Source: Xanthobacter agilis
Lineage (GTDB): Bacteria; Pseudomonadota; Alphaproteobacteria; Rhizobiales; Xanthobacteraceae
Length of the DNA stretch: 64,000 nt
Assembly (NCBI RefSeq): GCF_021730435.1
Contig: NZ_JABWGX010000009.1
Location: 62,001-126,000 of the forward strand
Direction: 5' to 3'
In this document: positions 45,634 to 56,880 of the stretch, one piece after another
Position numbering within the stretch: the first letter of the stretch is position 1
Layout of the letters: every line of letters begins with the position of its first letter
Translations under genes and position numbers: made by a program
Notes under the pieces: generated by a model
What the model was told of the DNA's origin: nothing
The model's database searches: none
What the model saw: only the letters and a program-made list of their open reading frames with translations

Positions 45634-45774
45634 ATGGCATGGCGGAAGCGGGGCGGCCGAGGAGGATGAAGCGTTGCTCCATGGGAGGATGCGCGCTTAC
45701 CTTAGGTTAAGTATGCCCGTCCGCTCTCGTTAGCTGTGTTCCGCCGCGCCGCTTTGCAAACAGGAGACGTCGCC

Positions 45775-48366
45775 GTGTCCTCCACTCCTTCCTCCGACCA
45801 ACTGAGCGCCTCCGCCGCGCCGGTTGGCCCCGATCTCGAGAAGATCCCGCTGGATCAGGTGTTCAGCACCCTGGGCGTGAAGGCCGACCAGGGCCTCTCC
45901 GCGCAGGAGGCCCAAAAGCGTCTTGAAACCTACGGGCCCAACGCCATCATCGCCAAGGAGCGCAGCCTGCTCTCGCGGGTGCTGGGCTATTTCGCGGGTC
46001 CCATCGCCTACATGATCGAGGCGGCCGCGTTGGTGTCGGCCATCCTCGGCCACTGGCAGGACTTCACGGTCATCGCGGCCCTGCTGGTCTTCAACGCGGC
46101 CCTCGATTTCTGGCAGGACAGCAAGGCTTCCAACGCGCTGGCCGCCTTGAAGAAGGGCCTTGCACCGGAGGCCACGGCCCTGCGTGACGGCAAGTGGGCG
46201 AACGTGGACGCGGCCCAGCTGGTGCCGGGCGATGTGGTGAAGGTGCGGCTCGGCGCGGTGGTGCCCGCCGACCTGAGGCTGTTCGGCGCCGGCTTCGCCG
46301 CCATCGACCAGTCGGCGCTGACTGGCGAGTCGCTGCCGGCGGCCAAGAAGGAGGGTGACGAGGCCTATTCGGGCAGCGTGGTGAAGCAGGGCGAGATGGC
46401 GGGCGTCGTCATCGGCACCGGCGGCAACACCTTCTTCGGCCGGACCGCCAAGCTGGTCGCGGGCGCAGGTTCGGTGAGCCACGCGCAGAAGGCCATGTTC
46501 GAGATTGGCAACTTCCTCATCGCCGTGGCGGTGGTGCTGGCGGTGATCCTGGTGGCCGCCGAGGTGTGGCAGAAGGCGGTGGTGGCGCAGGACTGGAAGT
46601 GGGACGATGCCCTCGGCATCCTGCAGTTCGTGCTGATCCTTCTGGTGGCTTCCATTCCGGTGGCCATGCCGGCGGTGTTCTCGGTGACGATGGCGTTGGG
46701 CGCGCTGGCGCTCTCCAAGCAGAAGGCCATCGTCTCCCGCCTCGAATCCATCGAGGAGATGGCGGGGGTGGATGTCCTGTGCTCGGACAAGACCGGCACG
46801 CTCACCAAGAACCAGCTCAAGCTCGGCGATCCCATCCTGATCGCGGCCACCGATCCGCAGGATGTGATCCTGGCCGGTGCCCTCGCCTCGCGGGCGGAGG
46901 ACCACGACGCCATCGACACCGCCGTCATCGAGGGGCTGACGGATCCGGCGGTGGTCAAGACCTTCACCCAGACCGCCTTCGTGCCGTTCGATCCCGTGAC
47001 CAAGCGCACTGAGGCGACGGTGAAGGACGAGCGGGGCAGCCTCGTGAGCGTTGCGAAGGGCGCCCCGCAGGCCATCGTCGATCTCGCCCAGCCCGCCGCC
47101 GATGTCGTCGCCAAGGTGAATGATACGGTGGCCGCGCTGGCCGCCAAGGGCAATCGCGCGCTGGCGGTGGCCCGCTCGCAGAACGGTGGCACGACATGGT
47201 CGCTGCTCGGCATCCTGCCCATGTTCGACCCGCCCCGCGACGACAGCCGGGCGACACTGGAGGCGGTGGGCGCCAAGGGTGTTCGGGTGAAGATGATCAC
47301 CGGCGACGACACCGCCATTGCCATCGAGACCGCCCGCCAGCTCGGCATGGGCACCAACATCCTCACCGCGTCGGACGTGTTCCCGAAGGACATGAACCCC
47401 GATCAGGTGCCGGCCAACATCTCCGATGCGATCGAGCGCGCGGACGGCTTCGCCCGCGTGTTCCCGGAGCACAAGTACGCCATCGTGAAGTCGCTGCAGG
47501 CGCGCGGCCACATCGTCGCCATGACCGGCGATGGCGTGAACGACGCCCCCGCCCTGAAGCAGGCCGATTGCGGCACCGCCGTTTCCGGGGCCACCGACGC
47601 CGCGCGCGGGGCGGCGGCGCTCATCCTCACCGCGCCGGGCCTCTCGGTCATCAACAGCGCCATCGACGAGGCGCGCCGCATCTTCGGGCGCATCACCACC
47701 TACACCATCTATCGCGTGGCGCTGACCATGGACATCATGTTCCTGGTGGTGCTCTCGACCATCCTCCTGGGTTTCCAGCCGCTCACCGCGATCATGATCG
47801 TCATCATCTCGCTCCTCGATGACATCCCGATCATGACCATCGCCTACGACAACACGCCGGTGAGCGAACGGCCCATCCGCTGGAAGATGCCCCGCATCCT
47901 GGCGGTCTCGACGGCGCTGGGCTTCTTCTCGGTGGTGCAGTCGTTCGGGCTGCTGCTGGCCGGCATGTGGGCGATCAACAGCGCCGTGGGCCAAGTCTAT
48001 GGGCAGATGCTCGGCCTCGTCGACACCACCCACCTGCAGACGGTGATGTTCCTGCAACTGGTCACCGGTGGCCACCTGCTGCTGTTTGTCACCCGCTCGG
48101 AGCGCTGGTTCTTCCTGCCGCCGTTCCCGGCGCTGCCGCTGGTGGCCGCGATCCTCTCCACGCAGGTGCTCGCGATGCTGATGTGCGCCTACGGCTGGTT
48201 TGTGCCCGCCATCTCGTGGGACGCCATCGGCGTGGTGATCGGCTACTGCATCGTGTGGACCTTCATTCTCGGCGCCCTGCGCCTTGTGGTGGAGCAGTTG
48301 GTCAGCCACCGCACCACGTCGCGGCTGCGCGCCACCCACCTCGTCATGCAGCGTCTGCGGCCGTGA
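45775..48366 (+). CDS. P3A-type proton-exporting ATPase (first copy, GTG start)
   Basis: An 863-residue P-type ATPase. The GTG at 45775 is chosen because AGGAG lies 8 nt upstream. The TGES loop (SALTGESLPAAKK), phosphorylation motif CSDKTGT with Asp338, and GDGVNDAPALK hinge are all present. The segment LDDIPIMTIAYD in the sixth membrane helix corresponds to the proton-binding Asp region of plant and fungal plasma-membrane H+-ATPases. No N-terminal metal-binding motif or CPx motif is present. A second paralogue lies at 51009. A hairpin terminator follows. Confidence 0.92.
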   Translation: MSSTPSSDQLSASAAPVGPDLEKIPLDQVFSTLGVKADQGLSAQEAQKRLETYGPNAIIAKERSLLSRVLGYFAGPIAYMIEAAALVSAILGHWQDFTVIAALLVFNAALDFWQDSKASNALAALKKGLAPEATALRDGKWANVDAAQLVPGDVVKVRLGAVVPADLRLFGAGFAAIDQSALTGESLPAAKKEGDEAYSGSVVKQGEMAGVVIGTGGNTFFGRTAKLVAGAGSVSHAQKAMFEIGNFLIAVAVVLAVILVAAEVWQKAVVAQDWKWDDALGILQFVLILLVASIPVAMPAVFSVTMALGALALSKQKAIVSRLESIEEMAGVDVLCSDKTGTLTKNQLKLGDPILIAATDPQDVILAGALASRAEDHDAIDTAVIEGLTDPAVVKTFTQTAFVPFDPVTKRTEATVKDERGSLVSVAKGAPQAIVDLAQPAADVVAKVNDTVAALAAKGNRALAVARSQNGGTTWSLLGILPMFDPPRDDSRATLEAVGAKGVRVKMITGDDTAIAIETARQLGMGTNILTASDVFPKDMNPDQVPANISDAIERADGFARVFPEHKYAIVKSLQARGHIVAMTGDGVNDAPALKQADCGTAVSGATDAARGAAALILTAPGLSVINSAIDEARRIFGRITTYTIYRVALTMDIMFLVVLSTILLGFQPLTAIMIVIISLLDDIPIMTIAYDNTPVSERPIRWKMPRILAVSTALGFFSVVQSFGLLLAGMWAINSAVGQVYGQMLGLVDTTHLQTVMFLQLVTGGHLLLFVTRSERWFFLPPFPALPLVAAILSTQVLAMLMCAYGWFVPAISWDAIGVVIGYCIVWTFILGALRLVVEQLVSHRTTSRLRATHLVMQRLRP

Positions 48367-48373
48367 GCCGTCC

Positions 48374-48402
48374 CCGGCCCCGTTATGTCTTGACGGGGCC
48401 GG
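48374..48402 (+). terminator. Strong hairpin after the first ATPase
   Basis: CCGGCCCCGT pairs perfectly over 10 bp with ACGGGGCCGG across a 9-base loop, beginning 7 bp past the stop codon. The following bases ACTCTTTG give a short T-run. It is a likely rho-independent terminator separating the ATPase from the ppk2 gene. Confidence 0.75.
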
Positions 48403-48587
48403 ACTCTTTGCCTGGGACAGCATTGTTGACGCAAATGCCGGAGCGCCTTCTGCATTTCCTCATGTTGCGAAGGCGCCCTAAAGTGTTCATGCCGATTCGG
48501 CTCCACGGGCGACGCCCGGCAGCGGGGCGATTCCAAGGGCCGTCCTCGGGCGCGAGCGATGGTGGTTTTACCTGAGAGGAGAGCAGG

Positions 48588-49433
48588 ATGGGCCTGCGCA
48601 AGAAGCTCGTCGTCGAACCCGGCACCCGGGTGCGGCTGAAGGACGTGGATGCCGCTTTCCACGGCGATTACGCCTCCGCCGAGCTCGCCAAGGACGATCT
48701 CGCCAAGAATGTCGTCCGCCTCGCGGAACTGCAGCAGAAGCTCTATGGCGAGAAGAAGCATGCGCTGCTGGTCGTGCTCCAGGGCATCGACGCCGCCGGC
48801 AAGGACGGCACCTGCTGGCATGTGATGGCGGCCATGAACCCGCAGGGCACCTCCGTGACGGGCTTCAAGCAGCCGACTGCGGAAGAGCACCAGCACGATT
48901 TCCTGTGGCGGGTACATCCGCACGCGCCGGGTCTCGGCGAGGTGGCGGTGTTCAACCGCTCCCATTACGAAGACGTGCTGGTGGTGCGGGTGCACGATCT
49001 GGTGCCGAAGGAGGTCTGGTCCGAGCGCTACGACATCATCAACGACTTCGAGACGCTGCTGACAACGGCCGGGGTCACCATCCTCAAGTTCTTCCTCTAC
49101 ATCACGCCGGAGGAGCAGCTCGCCCGGTTCGCCCAGCGCCTCGACGATCCGGCGCGCCAGTGGAAGATCTCGGAGGCTGATTACAAGGAGCGGGCCTTTT
49201 GGGACCAGTACATCGCGGCCTATGAGGACATGCTGGCGAAATGCTCCACCAAGCATGCGCCGTGGTATGTGATCCCTTCCAACCACAAATGGTTCCGCAA
49301 TCTCGCCGTCTCCAAGATCATCGAGGAGACGCTCGACGAGATGAACCTGAAGCTGCCGGCGCCGACCGTGGATCTGGAGCAGATCCGCAAGGATTATCAC
49401 CAGGCGGTAAAGGCGGAGAAGGGCAAGGCCTGA
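48588..49433 (+). CDS. ppk2: Polyphosphate kinase 2 family protein
   Basis: A 281-residue PPK2 with one kinase domain. Walker A is GIDAAGKDGT (from residue 66), Walker B/lid segments are AVFNRSHYEDVLVVRV, and a basic patch (KFFLYITPEEQLARFAQRL, DDPARQWKISEADYKE) is typical. PPK2 enzymes use polyphosphate to phosphorylate nucleotides (class-dependent AMP, ADP or GDP) or run in reverse. Class III-like sequence features suggest AMP/ADP phosphorylation. It lies between two proton ATPases. Confidence 0.93.
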   Translation: MGLRKKLVVEPGTRVRLKDVDAAFHGDYASAELAKDDLAKNVVRLAELQQKLYGEKKHALLVVLQGIDAAGKDGTCWHVMAAMNPQGTSVTGFKQPTAEEHQHDFLWRVHPHAPGLGEVAVFNRSHYEDVLVVRVHDLVPKEVWSERYDIINDFETLLTTAGVTILKFFLYITPEEQLARFAQRLDDPARQWKISEADYKERAFWDQYIAAYEDMLAKCSTKHAPWYVIPSNHKWFRNLAVSKIIEETLDEMNLKLPAPTVDLEQIRKDYHQAVKAEKGKA

Positions 49434-49574
49434 CATCCGGCCGGCCGGACATTTTCGCAATCGGACGAATCGTGAAAGTGTTCCGGCTTGGCCGGAGGGT
49501 CCTTGCGGCGCGTGTCTTTCCAGGCCGGTCGCGGAGGGGCTCGTCCGGTTCCGGCATCACCGACGGCGGGGCCC

Positions 49575-50825
49575 ATGGGCGTTACCCTTCTGATTTTCCT
49601 CCTGGTCTATGTGGCCATGGGCTTCGGCAAGCTGCCGGGCTTCAAGGTAGACCGCACTGGCGCGGCCATCGTCGGTGCGCTTGCCATGATGGTGGCGGGC
49701 AGCATCAGCGCCAAGGCGGCCTGGGAGTCCATCGACTACAGCTCGGTGGGGATGCTGTTCGGCCTGATGGTGGTGTCCGCCGCATTCGTGGTGTCGGGCT
49801 TCTACGGGTGGACGGCGCAGAAGGTGGCGACGCTGCCGGTCAGCGCGCCGGTGCTGCTGGCGGTGCTCGTCGCCGTCGGCGGTCTGCTGTCGGCGGTCCT
49901 CACCAACGACGTGGTGGTGGTGGCGATGACGCCGCTCCTGGTTTCGGTGACGCTGGCGCGGGGACTGAACCCGGTGCCCTTCCTGCTGGGCTTCTGCTTC
50001 GCCGCCAACACCGGCTCGGCCGGCACCCTGATCGGCAGCCCGCAGAACATGATCGCGGCGCAGCAACTTGGCCTGTCGTTCAATGGCTTCCTGATGGTGG
50101 CGGCGGTGCCGGCGCTGCTGTCGCTCCCCCTGGTGTGGGGGCTCATCGTCTGGCTCTATCACGGGCGCTGGACCTCCCCGCAGTCGGAGCGGGAGCATCC
50201 GGTGGCGGCGACGCTTACGGCGCCGCCGCTCGACAGGGCGGAAACGCTGAAGGCCGGGGTGGCCACGTTCCTGGTCGTGCTCGCCTTCGTGGTGAGCGAC
50301 TGGCCGCGCGACCTCATCGCGCTGGGCGCCGCCGGTATCTTGCTCATCAACCGGCAGATCGCCTCGAGCGACATGCTGAAGCATGTGGACGGTAATCTGC
50401 TGCTGCTCATCATGGGGCTGTTCGTGGTCAATGCGGCCATGGCGGCGACCGGGCTACCGCAGAGCCTGCTGAACGACCTGCGTGGCGCCGGCATCAATCT
50501 CAACGATCCCTTGTCCCTGTTCCTGGTGTCGGGCGTGCTCAGCAATGTGGTGGGCAACAACCCCGCGGTGATGCTGCTGGTGCCCTTCCTTGAACCCGGT
50601 CATGACCGGGCGCTGGCCGACGCGCTCGGCGCCGCGCTCGCGCTGGGGACTGGATTTTCCAGCAACCTCATCGTGTTCGGGAGTCTTGCTGGGATCATCG
50701 TGGTGGAGCAGGCCGCGGTCTGCGGCATCAGGATTTCATTCGGCGAGTTCGCGCGCGCGGGTGTGCCCGTGGCACTCGCCTGCATGGCGATGGCGGTGGT
50801 CTGGATCCTGCTGATTGGCATGTGA
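49575..50825 (+). CDS. ArsB/SLC13-type permease
   Basis: A 416-residue membrane protein with about eleven hydrophobic segments. It has the internal duplication of the ion-transporter superfamily: the re-entrant segments LTNDVVVVAMTPLLV and NTGSAGTLIGSPQNMIA in the first half, and LSNVVGNNPAVMLLVPFL plus SSNLIVFGSLAGIIVVEQA in the second. Arsenite, dicarboxylate or sodium/proton exchange are all possible; no signature decides between them. Starts at 49575; upstream codons in frame lack a membrane character. It lies between ppk2 and the second ATPase. Confidence 0.85.
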   Translation: MGVTLLIFLLVYVAMGFGKLPGFKVDRTGAAIVGALAMMVAGSISAKAAWESIDYSSVGMLFGLMVVSAAFVVSGFYGWTAQKVATLPVSAPVLLAVLVAVGGLLSAVLTNDVVVVAMTPLLVSVTLARGLNPVPFLLGFCFAANTGSAGTLIGSPQNMIAAQQLGLSFNGFLMVAAVPALLSLPLVWGLIVWLYHGRWTSPQSEREHPVAATLTAPPLDRAETLKAGVATFLVVLAFVVSDWPRDLIALGAAGILLINRQIASSDMLKHVDGNLLLLIMGLFVVNAAMAATGLPQSLLNDLRGAGINLNDPLSLFLVSGVLSNVVGNNPAVMLLVPFLEPGHDRALADALGAALALGTGFSSNLIVFGSLAGIIVVEQAAVCGIRISFGEFARAGVPVALACMAMAVVWILLIGM

Positions 50826-50920
50826 CGAAAGGTGATGATCCCGAACAGGATACGCGACGACGCGGTCTTTTCCCTGAATGATCCCAGGTCTCGCTTTTTT
50901 AAGTGTTGGCTGCCGGGACT

Positions 50921-50934
50921 TTGCTGGAAGTCAA
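50921..50934 (+). promoter_or_regulatory. FixK-type site upstream of the second proton ATPase
   Basis: TTGCTGGAAGTCAA matches the FixK2-type pattern TTG(A/C)-N6-(T/G)CAA. Its centre is about 81 bp before the ATG of the ATPase at 51009, which suits an activator site at about -40 with a short leader (possible -10 TAGCTT at 50951). FixK regulators act at low oxygen in rhizobia. Confidence 0.45.
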
Positions 50935-51008
50935 ACAAACCGTCATGAGCTAGCTTCATCATTGGTTGCACGTGCTGCGGGGCGCGCGCGCGAAATCGGG
51001 GGTGAGAG

Positions 51009-53618
<2,610 letters not shown>

Positions 53619-53622
53619 CCTC

Positions 53623-53648
53623 GTGACGCCGGTTGCCGCCGGCGTCAC
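53623..53648. terminator. Hairpin after the second ATPase
   Basis: GTGACGCCGG pairs perfectly with CCGGCGTCAC across TTGCCG, beginning 5 bp past the ATPase stop. No T-run follows directly; it is backed by a second, stronger hairpin 13 bp further on. Confidence 0.65.
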
Positions 53649-53660
53649 ATGAGACATGCG

Positions 53661-53690
53661 AAGGCCGGCGGATGCTTTCGCCGGCCTTTT
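53661..53690. terminator. Rho-independent terminator
   Basis: AAGGCCGGCG pairs perfectly over 10 bp with CGCCGGCCTT across GATGCTTT, followed by further T residues (CCTTTTGCG). Reading the other way gives AAAAGGCCGGCG, so it can also stop minus-strand transcripts coming from the heavy-metal ATPase gene at 53885. A bidirectional terminator fits this convergent arrangement. Confidence 0.85.
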
Positions 53691-53884
53691 GCGTTGATGG
53701 ACGTGGTGCGCCCTGTGGGGCCATGTTGCGCGTCCAAGCTGGCGGAAGCGTCGGCAGATCCGCCGGGCCGGAGGTCAGCGGGCCGATCGGACGCCACCAC
53801 GCGTGCTGCGTTCCTCGCGAGCCTTTGGTCAAACGCGCGGGGTGTTTTCGCGGGCCTGTCGGGCACGGACCGAGGGCGATGGCG

Positions 53885-56158
53885 TCACTGCGGGCGGAAG
53901 CGAAGCAGGCGCAAGGCGTTCAAGGTCACGAGCACGGTCGCTCCGGTATCGGCGAGGATCGCTGGCCACAGGCCGGTGATGCCGGCGACGGTGGTTACCA
54001 GGAACACCGCCTTCAGTCCCAGGGCGATGGTGATGTTCTGGTGGATGTTGCCCATGGTCCGACGCGACAGGGCGATCATGTCCGGGATGTCCTGCACCCG
54101 TGCGTGGAGCGCGGCGGCATCGGCGGTCTCCAGCGCCACGTCGGTGCCGTCGCCCATGGCGATGCCGATGTCGGCGCTGGCCAGGGCCGGGGCATCGTTG
54201 ATGCCGTCGCCGACCTTCGCCACCATGGCGCCGCGCGCCTTCAGGTCGCTCACGACGCGCTGCTTGTCGGCCGGCAGCAGTTCGGCGGCGACGGCGATGC
54301 CCAGGCGCGCGCCGATGGCGTCCGCCGTGCGCCGGTTGTCGCCGGTGAGCATCAGCGTGGTGATGTGCGCCGCCGTCAGGGCCTTGATCGCGGCCGCGGC
54401 GTCGGGGCGCGGCTCGTCGCGCAGGGCGATGGCGCCCGCCAATGTGCGCTCGACCACCAGCAGCGACACGGTCTTGCCGTCCGCATTCAGCGCCGCCACA
54501 TGCTGCATGTCGGCCTCGCTCACGGGCACAAGCTCTGCCGCCGCGGCCGGAGCGCCGAGGAACACGACCCGCCCCTCCACCCGAGCGGTGACGCCCTTGC
54601 CGCCGTGGGCCCTGGCATCTTCCGCCGGCGGCACGGCGATGGCCTGCGCCGCCGCGTGCGCCACGATGGCGCGGGCCAGCGGGTGGCTCGATCCGGTCTC
54701 GACGGCGGCGGCAAGGCGCAGCACCTCGCCAGCCGGCAGGGCGAGGGCCATGATGTCCGTCACCTCGGGCTTGCCCGCCGTGAGGGTGCCGGTCTTGTCG
54801 AAGCAGACGGTAGTCACCTTGCGGAATGTTTCCAGCACCGCCCCGCCCTTCATGAGCAGGCCGCGCCGCGCGCCCGCAGAGAGGCCGGCGGCGATGGCGG
54901 CCGGCGTGGAGATGACCAGCGCGCACGGGCAGCCGATGAGCAGGATGGCGAGGCCCTTGTAGACCCATTCCGCCCAGGGGGCGCCAAAGGCGAGAGGCGG
55001 CACCACGGCCACCAGGGCGCCAACCGCCAGCACGGCCGGCGTGTAATAGCGCGCGAATTGGTCGATGAAGCGTTCGGTGGGGGCCTTCTTCTCCTGCGCT
55101 TCCTCCACCAGCCGCACCACGCGGGCGATGGTGTTGTCGGAGGCGGTGGCCGTCACTTGGACCCGCAGGGCGGCTTCCCCATTGACGGTTCCGGCGAAGA
55201 CGACGGCGTCCACGCCCTTGCGCACCGGGGTGCTCTCGCCGGTCACAGGCGCTTCGTCGATGGCGCTGTCACCGGCGATGATGATGCCATCGGCCGGAAT
55301 GCGGTCGCCAGGGCGCACCAGGATGGTGGCGCCCACGGCGAGGCTGTCGGCACTCACCGCCCGGACGGCGCCGTCGTGCTCCACCCATGCCGTCTTGGGC
55401 ACGAGGTCGGAGAGGGCGGAGATGGAGGCGCGGGCCCGGCCGGCGGCGACCCCTTCCAGCAGTTCGCCCACCAGGAACAGGAACACCACGGCGGCGGCTT
55501 CCTCCGCCGCGCCGATGGCCACCGCGCCCACCGCCGCGATGGTCATGAGCATCTCGATGGTGAAGGGCATGCCGTCCACGGCGGCGGCGAAGGCGCGCCG
55601 GGCGATGGGCGCGAGCCCCACCAGCATGGCGAGGATGAACAGCGGGGTATCGAGCCGCGGCAGCAACAGTCCCGCGCCAAACGCCGCGCCCAAGGCGAGA
55701 CCGCTCAGCAGGGTGAGCCGCGCCTTGGCCGAGCGCCACCAGGGGCCATCCATCGGAGCGCGGCTGTGGTTGTCCTCCGTGGCGGTGGAGGTCGCGGGGC
55801 CGTGCGCGGGGGCGTGGCTGCCGCAGCAGGCATCCCCAGGGTGCGCGTCGTGGCTGTCGCCATGGTCATCGTGATGGTCAAGACCGGCGCAATGGGCGTG
55901 AGCCTTCTGCGCCGGGTGCGCCGCGCCGCCCTGCGGAGCGATCGGAGCGATGGCATAGCCGAGGGTGCCGAGGCGCTGTTCCAGCTTTGCGATGTCGGTT
56001 TCCGGCTCATGATGCAGCGTCATCGTGCCGGCGGTCACGGACACGGATACGTCGGTGACGCCGGTGATGCGCCGCGCGGCACCGTCGATCTTGGCTGCGC
56101 AGGAGGCGCAGTCCATCCCTGTCACACGAAATCGGCTCTGCACAATGGGAGCGTTCAT
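53885..56158 (-). CDS. Heavy-metal P1B-type ATPase (Zn/Cd/Pb class)
   Basis: A 757-residue metal-exporting ATPase. It starts at 56158 (MNAPIVQSRFRVTGMDCASC), with an HMA domain carrying CASC at residues 17-20. A His-rich stretch (about 70-120: HAHCAGLDHHDDHGDSHDAH) follows, then the membrane CPC motif IGCPCALVISTP, DKTGTLT, the HP locus GSSHPLA and MVAKVGDGINDAPALASAD. These place it with the ZntA/CadA group that exports Zn, Cd or Pb. It diverges from a MerR-family regulator across a MerR-type promoter. Confidence 0.95.
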   Translation of the reverse strand: MNAPIVQSRFRVTGMDCASCAAKIDGAARRITGVTDVSVSVTAGTMTLHHEPETDIAKLEQRLGTLGYAIAPIAPQGGAAHPAQKAHAHCAGLDHHDDHGDSHDAHPGDACCGSHAPAHGPATSTATEDNHSRAPMDGPWWRSAKARLTLLSGLALGAAFGAGLLLPRLDTPLFILAMLVGLAPIARRAFAAAVDGMPFTIEMLMTIAAVGAVAIGAAEEAAAVVFLFLVGELLEGVAAGRARASISALSDLVPKTAWVEHDGAVRAVSADSLAVGATILVRPGDRIPADGIIIAGDSAIDEAPVTGESTPVRKGVDAVVFAGTVNGEAALRVQVTATASDNTIARVVRLVEEAQEKKAPTERFIDQFARYYTPAVLAVGALVAVVPPLAFGAPWAEWVYKGLAILLIGCPCALVISTPAAIAAGLSAGARRGLLMKGGAVLETFRKVTTVCFDKTGTLTAGKPEVTDIMALALPAGEVLRLAAAVETGSSHPLARAIVAHAAAQAIAVPPAEDARAHGGKGVTARVEGRVVFLGAPAAAAELVPVSEADMQHVAALNADGKTVSLLVVERTLAGAIALRDEPRPDAAAAIKALTAAHITTLMLTGDNRRTADAIGARLGIAVAAELLPADKQRVVSDLKARGAMVAKVGDGINDAPALASADIGIAMGDGTDVALETADAAALHARVQDIPDMIALSRRTMGNIHQNITIALGLKAVFLVTTVAGITGLWPAILADTGATVLVTLNALRLLRFRPQ

Positions 56159-56187
56159 GATGCACCCCTTTCCCATAGGTCGCGGGC

Positions 56188-56218
56188 ACCCTACATGCTC
56201 TAGTCACTAGAGGAGCAA
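56188..56218 (-). promoter_or_regulatory. MerR-type promoter with 19-bp spacer
   Basis: On the minus strand a -35 element TTGCTC and a -10 element TAGGGT are separated by 19 bp. Within the spacer is the perfect 15-bp palindrome CTCTAGTGACTAGAG (56198-56212). This long spacer with a central dyad is the standard target of MerR-family metal sensors, which untwist it to allow transcription. It drives the heavy-metal ATPase gene and lies between it and the regulator. Confidence 0.85.
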
Positions 56219-56230
56219 GGGGGCAGGAAA

Positions 56231-56695
56231 ATGAGCGTGGGCGTGTCCATTGGCGTGGCGGCCAAGGCGAGCGGGGTGAAGGTGCCCACCGTCCGCTTCT
56301 ACGAGCAGATCGGGCTGATGCCGCCCATGGTGCGTACCGACGGCAACCGGCGCCTCTATGGGCCTGCTGACGTGAAGCGGCTGACCTTTATCCGCCATGC
56401 GCGGGAACTGGGGTTCGAGATCGATGCCATCCGCGAGCTTCTGCAACTTCAGGATCAACCCAACCAGTCCTGCGCGGTGGCGGATGACATCGCGCGGGGC
56501 CGGCTTGGCGAGGTGCGCCGGCGCATTGCGAGCCTCAGGGCGCTGGAGGCGGAGCTGGAGCGGATGGTGGGTGAATGCAGCCACGGTCGCGTGGCGGAAT
56601 GCCGTGTCATCGAAGTGCTGGCGGACCATTGCGAATGCCGCTTTCACGCCCATGAGGCGGATGGAGCTGAGGCGGATGGAGCTGAAGGGGGCTGA
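56231..56695 (+). CDS. MerR-family metal-responsive regulator
   Basis: A 154-residue regulator: N-terminal MerR helix-turn-helix and wing (IGVAAKASGVKVPTVRFYEQ, IGLMPPMVRTDGNRRLYG), a dimerisation helix, and Cys residues in NQSCAVADD, GECSHGRV, AECRVIEVL and DHCECRFHAHE that can bind a soft metal, as in CadR/PbrR/ZntR proteins. It is divergent from the metal ATPase. The C terminus ends in a duplicated acidic tail (ADGAEADGAE) from a 15-bp repeat. Confidence 0.93.
   Translation: MSVGVSIGVAAKASGVKVPTVRFYEQIGLMPPMVRTDGNRRLYGPADVKRLTFIRHARELGFEIDAIRELLQLQDQPNQSCAVADDIARGRLGEVRRRIASLRALEAELERMVGECSHGRVAECRVIEVLADHCECRFHAHEADGAEADGAEGG
56656..56685. repeat. 15-bp in-frame tandem duplication in the MerR gene
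   Basis: GGCGGATGGAGCTGA occurs twice exactly. It encodes repeated ADGAE in the C-terminal tail of the MerR-family protein. Confidence 0.8.
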
Positions 56696-56778
56696 TTGAG
56701 CCACGCGCACCATAGGGGGTGATACCGGGATCCCGCGCTGTCGCACCCCGGGGAGAGGGGCGTCGATTTTTATAGTCG

Positions 56779-56803
56779 TATATCGTTATCGAATAACGAT
56801 ATA
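56779..56803. promoter_or_regulatory. 25-bp palindrome upstream of chrA
   Basis: TATATCGTTAT and ATAACGATATA form a perfect 11-bp inverted repeat around CGA. It lies 78 bp before the chrA ATG in otherwise GC-rich DNA and is a strong operator candidate. The cognate regulator is not identified; no chrB-like gene is adjacent. Confidence 0.7.
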
Positions 56804-56880
56804 GTGGGGCTCCACGCAACGGACCTGTGGGCGGGGCTTTCTTCCGTCCGCGGACCCGCGCCGTTGGAGGAGCCTGTGTC

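Noticed and set aside
45730-48423. 897-codon open frame on the minus strand opposite the first ATPase
   Set aside because: It is the same GC-driven antisense effect. The ATPase on the plus strand has all family motifs.
48420-48440. TTG-rich sequence upstream of ppk2 as a FixK site
   Set aside because: The half-sites TTG and CAA are separated by six bases, not the eight needed for an FNR/FixK box.
53633-56203. 856-codon open frame on the plus strand opposite the heavy-metal ATPase
   Set aside because: It is an antisense shadow of a gene with CPC, DKTGT and HMA motifs.
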